From: Micropterus salmoides
Taxonomy: Eukaryota > Chordata > Actinopteri > Centrarchiformes > Centrarchidae
Direction of reading: 5' to 3'
NCBI RefSeq assembly: GCF_014851395.1
Contig: NW_024044681.1
Span: 4,900,433 to 4,964,432, forward strand
Length of the DNA: 64,000 nucleotides
Of the stretch, positions 59,999 to 64,000 are shown in pieces. The stretch's first letter is position 1. Each line of letters opens with the position of its first letter. The notes beneath the pieces were generated by a model that saw nothing but the letters and a program-made list of their open reading frames with translations, ran no database searches and had not been told where the DNA came from. The position numbers and the translations under genes are program-made.

Positions 59999-60712
59999 TA
60001 CATATCTGGTCTGTCTAAATTCAACAAATCATCTCTGACAAATGACTCCCCTTTATTTGAATGACTATATGATGGCAGCCATTTGTAAGCTTTCTTGTTG
60101 GAATTCAAACTATAGTTTAACGTTGGCCATTTGTAACAAAGTGAGCTGCCAGAAAGAGGAGATGAAATACATTGCATCCCATTCAGAAGAGATAACGGAT
60201 CTGAAGTTCTTAGAATAATAACATCACACGTCACTCCTTTCAGTGAAGTAAAGTTCTGTCTTCACAGAGTTGGTTCCCACTTGGTGCAGCCAGAGGAAAG
60301 CAAGTGAGGTCGGCAAACTCAGAACTGCAGCCGCCTTGCTACCGCCATAGACAGTCTTATTACTGGACGAAGTCACAGTGCAGGTTTGAACTGACAGCAG
60401 TGTAGCCAATTTTGATCTTATGTACTACTACATGGCTACTTCTTATTGGCACCGGGGTCTACTTCACGTGATTAATGACATGCAACTGCAGCAACAATAT
60501 AATTCTAGTAGCTGCGTGGCTGCACCATGCTGCACCAACAAAAAGGGTCAGTGTGTTTGTGTGATTTGGATCTGACTCCGTATAACGTAGCAAGTTATCT
60601 CCAACGCAGCGTCACTGATGGCTGAATAGGCTTTTTAGATTCTCTGAGAGCTTCTTATTTAAACAATACGGTTACATCTCCGATGTACGATGGGATGTTG
60701 CAGGGTCTTGAT
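59999..60712. other. No gene recognised
   Basis: Mixed-composition sequence with no supported feature. Confidence 0.4.
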
Positions 60713-60800
60713 TAGGGCTGGGCGGTATATCGGTATAATATAAATACTGATATAATTTCATAAGAGATATGAAATTAGACAATACAGTTTATACTGATAG
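60713..60800 (+). repeat. Truncated MITE end (AGGGCTGGGCGGTATAT)
   Basis: AGGGCTGGGCGGTATATCGG followed by AT-rich sequence is the end of a common fish MITE. The expected opposite end, ...ATACCGCCCAGCCCT, is absent from the window, so the copy is truncated. Confidence 0.55.
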
Positions 60801-61293
60801 TTGAGTTAATTTCTGTGAAGACTTGGACATTTCTGCTGCCAACATTGCATACCTAATATCTTAACACAATATGAGCCAGACTACTTCTAGATGAGCTCAG
60901 GTATCCCTTCACATTACAGGGACATGAAAATAAGTGTCCATAGGTTGATGTGGACCAATCGTCGTGACGTACGCACCCCTGCTCATGCTCAATTGTAATA
61001 TGTAATACGATCTCAAAGCAATCAATTTTTTGAAAAAGGAAGACAAAAAAAATACTAGTTCAACACACTAATCACACACACAGTAAATGTTGGAACATAA
61101 ATGGTCAATTGACAATGTTCAACACACACTAATCAATCGCTCATGTTGGCTTTGTGTGTATGTGTGAGGTGTAGGCTTATTACATTTTGTTGGTTTTGTG
61201 TGGTAGGAGGGGTGGCTGTCATGCACCCATATTCTGCTGAAGTGCACACACAGCTTGTGAGATGATGCGATAATTTGTAAGGAGGATTTGCAT

Positions 61294-61752
61294 CAGGGCT
61301 GGGCAATAAACAATAATGTCAATAATCGCAATATTTTCCTCAACAATATAACAAATGTTCAATATACCCGCAATAAATGTTTGATTTAAATCATTTGAAT
61401 CACGAACAAATCAGGACTTAATTTTCCTATTAAGATATTTATTTTGTTGAGGAAAAGGTGCTGAAAAAAGATTTACTAATCATTTTCTTGAAAAAAAAGA
61501 TTTTTATCATAATTGTGTTGAATGTTCTACCTCAGATTTGTTAAGTGATGAACTATTGGGCATTATGTGATTGTCACGTTCTGACCATAAAGAAAGGTTT
61601 ACCACACAATTAACCATCTGGTTTCTTCAATTTTCACTCCGGAGCAAAATCAGCTCTTAAATTATTTGACATTTATCGTGATGATTATCGATACTGAATC
61701 AGATGAAATGTTTTTATCGTGATAACATTTTTGGACATATCGCCCAGCCCTA
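61294..61752. mobile_element. hAT MITE, 459 bp
   Basis: Terminal inverted repeats CAGGGCTGGGC (61294-61304) and GCCCAGCCCTA (61742-61752), flanked by the exact 8-bp duplication ATTTGCAT (61286-61293 and 61753-61760). 8-bp duplications are the hallmark of hAT transposition. The inside is AT-rich, with ATTATCGA and TATCGTGAT motifs near the right end. There is no transposase. Confidence 0.92.
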
Positions 61753-61760
61753 ATTTGCAT

Positions 61761-63465
61761 GTTACTTAAGAAATGAGCAGTTTGTTTTGGTGATAACTCT
61801 CACTCCTTTTGTGCTGTTTGCTCTTTGCATTGGCTGGACTAAGTTAGTATCTTATCATTGTTTCTGAAATGGAATAAGTAACTTTTGTTGTACTATAGGA
61901 GACGACACATTCAGTTGGGCTGGTAATTTGCTTTTTGTCCTCATGAGGGAAGGGGGCCAGAGGGCCACGGTTAAACAGTCACGGTTTGCTATTAAACGTA
62001 TGGTTGGTAAAGGTCAGCCTTTACTTTTTATTTCACCAATACTACCTACCGTCGTGACTGTAAAATATTTGATTATTTACGGTGGAGGGAGGGTCATGCA
62101 ATTGCCCCCAGTCACTCAGGGAGGCTCAAAGAAAATATTTGTAGCTCCAGGGAGGGTAAAGGTATAAAGTACCTAAATAAATAACAAACAGTTCCTTATT
62201 TATTTTGATTTTTTTTTTTTAACTCATATCTTGTTTCTGATGTGATGGTTGCTCTTTTCCACAGCCCAGGATCAACCTTTTGTGCCCAGAAACACTGTGT
62301 GTACAAAATAACAGACAGACTTTATTGAAACTCAAACGGTTTCTATTTGTATGAGACTGTCAGAGGTCTTGAGAACAACCTTTATAGACTTTTTCTAGCA
62401 TTCAGTTTTTGTTTATTTTGTTTGGGTATTCTTTTCAAAAATTCTGTTGAATGAATGTTGAATTACTTTGGTGAGGGTCTACTGTACTTCTGACCTCTTT
62501 TTCTCTTTGCTAATCAAATTATCTTCCAGACTTTTCTACCTGCAACTAATTAATCTGAGACTGGCAATGACATCCATAAGTTGCCTTTTTATGCTTTGGA
62601 AACTCCCATGAAAATTTTAACTGGCAGAGCACAGTTAAAACTGGCACATACTGCTAATTGGTATTTAACTTGATACGACTCACTTGTGTAGCTGCCTTTG
62701 TAATTGTGATTTAAAGTCATTGCTGCCTGAATTGCCAATAGCACAGTTGTAAACACTGTAAAATGAAAGGCAATGTAAGAGCAATATTCATCCATCAATG
62801 TTCTATTAACACATGTTGCTTAACATCTGTTAAGCAACATCATTTTAAGTCAGGCCCTGCTTCATATTTAATTACAGTTCAAATTCAGCTCAGTTGGAAC
62901 CTAGATATGTAGTCAAGGTTTCACTGCAAATAACTAAATCAAAGCTTACTGGGTTCTTGAATGTTAAAAGTCAGCTTAGCAGTCAGAAGATGTCTGTGTA
63001 AGTTGAGAGGTTTTTATCAGAGGTGTACAGCTCAACATCCTGCATCAGTTACCTACGCCACGTTCTGATAAAGCAGTAACTTTCATAGCTCTTAGCAGGT
63101 GGGAGAAACGCCCTACACCCTCTCTGTGGTTCCAACATACAGAGCTGCAAGGTTTTCCAAAGTGCACATGACATGCTAACTATGGAGGGAAAATATCTTA
63201 ACTTCTGAGATCTATAGAAGCTGATGAAACCAGCTCTCATTGTCCCTTTTACATTACATTATTCTTTCATAAAATGCTCTTAAGGCATCCGATGACCTAC
63301 TGTAAATCAAACATGGTTTGGCTGAACAATGTCTTATGTGCGCTGAGTCAAAATCAAGCACTTTATGCCTTAACATTATTTAGTTGTTACTGTAGTTACC
63401 AGTTTCCAACTTTATTAGTGTTTAGTTCATGTAATTATGACTGAGAACAGGTTTTTCAGATTTTT
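61761..63465. other. No gene recognised
   Basis: AT-rich sequence. A GC-richer patch at 61930-62165 has a 79-codon plus frame with no recognisable domain. Confidence 0.4.
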
Positions 63466-63469
63466 TGAA

Positions 63470-63870
63470 AGCTTCAATCATAGATGTCATTTACACTGTG
63501 GGGACGCTGGAGACATGTCCCCATCTCTTCTTGAAAGCATTTGTTAAAAATGTTAACTAACAAATGAAAATTCTTTGAGAAAGGTTTATTTGCAAAATAA
63601 GAAAACATGCAATACAATTTAAATGCTGAAGAAACAAATGTGCATTGTCCAAAAAAAGTAACTTAAGTTTAAAAAAAACAAGCAGCAGATTATATATTCT
63701 GTTTATATTTTTATATTTATGAATTGTCACCTGCTAGCTGAATTTGTTGTTCCCCTTTATGTAAATAAAGACACTTCCACCATAACTGGAGCAGAAAGTG
63801 TCTCCAGAATGCAGGAAATTAAGTGTGTAATGCTCCAATTTTCTGGAGGAGGACCCCCTGACCCACCACC
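63470..63870 (+). repeat. Dispersed repeat fragment
   Basis: Two stretches, TTTACACTGTGGGGACGCTG with ACATGTCCCCATC (63490-63520), and GTCTCCAGAATGCAGGAAAT with TTTTCTGGAGGAGGACCCCC (63798-63860), are strings I recognise from repeats in fish genomes. They may be parts of one decayed DNA transposon. The family is not assigned. Confidence 0.4.
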
Positions 63871-64000
63871 CATCTATTTCAGCATTTCCTATTCCTCAAA
63901 ATAATGTTAAAAATCTTTTTGTCGTCTTCTCGTGCATCATCACATCTCATGATCCAAGTGTATCATCACACCCATAAACTGAGCCCTTTTGAAGTGATGC

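Noticed and set aside
59488..60234. 248- and 175-codon frames across the third gap
   Set aside because: These are artefacts of unknown bases. The real parts are short and show no domain.

Overview
The window is nuclear DNA of a ray-finned fish, almost certainly a teleost. The evidence is a gene-poor, AT-rich background, split genes with GT-AG introns, and dispersed repeat families typical of teleosts: an L2/CR1-like LINE 3' end, hAT MITEs with AGGGCTGGGC termini, the CCATCC...GCTTATCC repeat, and the GATGCTTTTATCCAAAGCGA repeat. Three runs of exactly 500 N (20436-20935, 42936-43435, 59499-59998) are scaffold placeholders of unknown true size.

Layout. 1-3.3 kb: promoter-like or old repeat DNA with a dense cluster of the palindrome TAACGTTA, a diverged inverted repeat and a diverged direct duplication. 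3.3-9.3 kb: mostly unremarkable, apart from one or two candidate minus-strand exons at 6.6-7.3 kb. 9.37-10.45 kb: decayed LINE holding a probable solo LTR. 14.1-15.75 kb: the one gene I can name, a two-exon gene for a 68-residue membrane protein that matches hilpda (hypoxia-inducible lipid droplet-associated, G0S2/HILPDA family). 18.4-19.4 kb: a compact unit (TATA box, 76-nt intron, two small ORFs, AATAAA) that I do not recognise. 19.46-20.44 kb: LINE 3' end on the minus strand.

20.9-42.9 kb: a very large tandem array made of 20-, 19- and 9-bp blocks that nearly all start with GTCAG. It reverses orientation near 25.27 kb, carries a 2,003-bp solo LTR-like insertion with a 4-bp target duplication, and shows kilobase-scale higher-order duplications. 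Both ends run into assembly gaps. A related LTR in the opposite orientation sits just beyond the right gap (43.4-44.04 kb).

44-64 kb: no confident protein gene. It holds a 785-bp TTAA-flanked transposon with 17-bp inverted repeats, a 1,388-bp hAT-like element with a 9-bp target duplication, a minisatellite split by a solo LTR, a candidate spliced noncoding transcript at 49.6-51.7 kb, a 117-bp mobile unit with an 8-bp duplication, a tRNA-like SINE head, and a 459-bp hAT MITE whose 8-bp target duplication is a POU octamer sequence.

There is no operon-like logic here. The main content is one lipid-metabolism gene in repeat-rich DNA, the inverted satellite with its LTR insertion, and the unidentified 18.4-19.4 kb unit.
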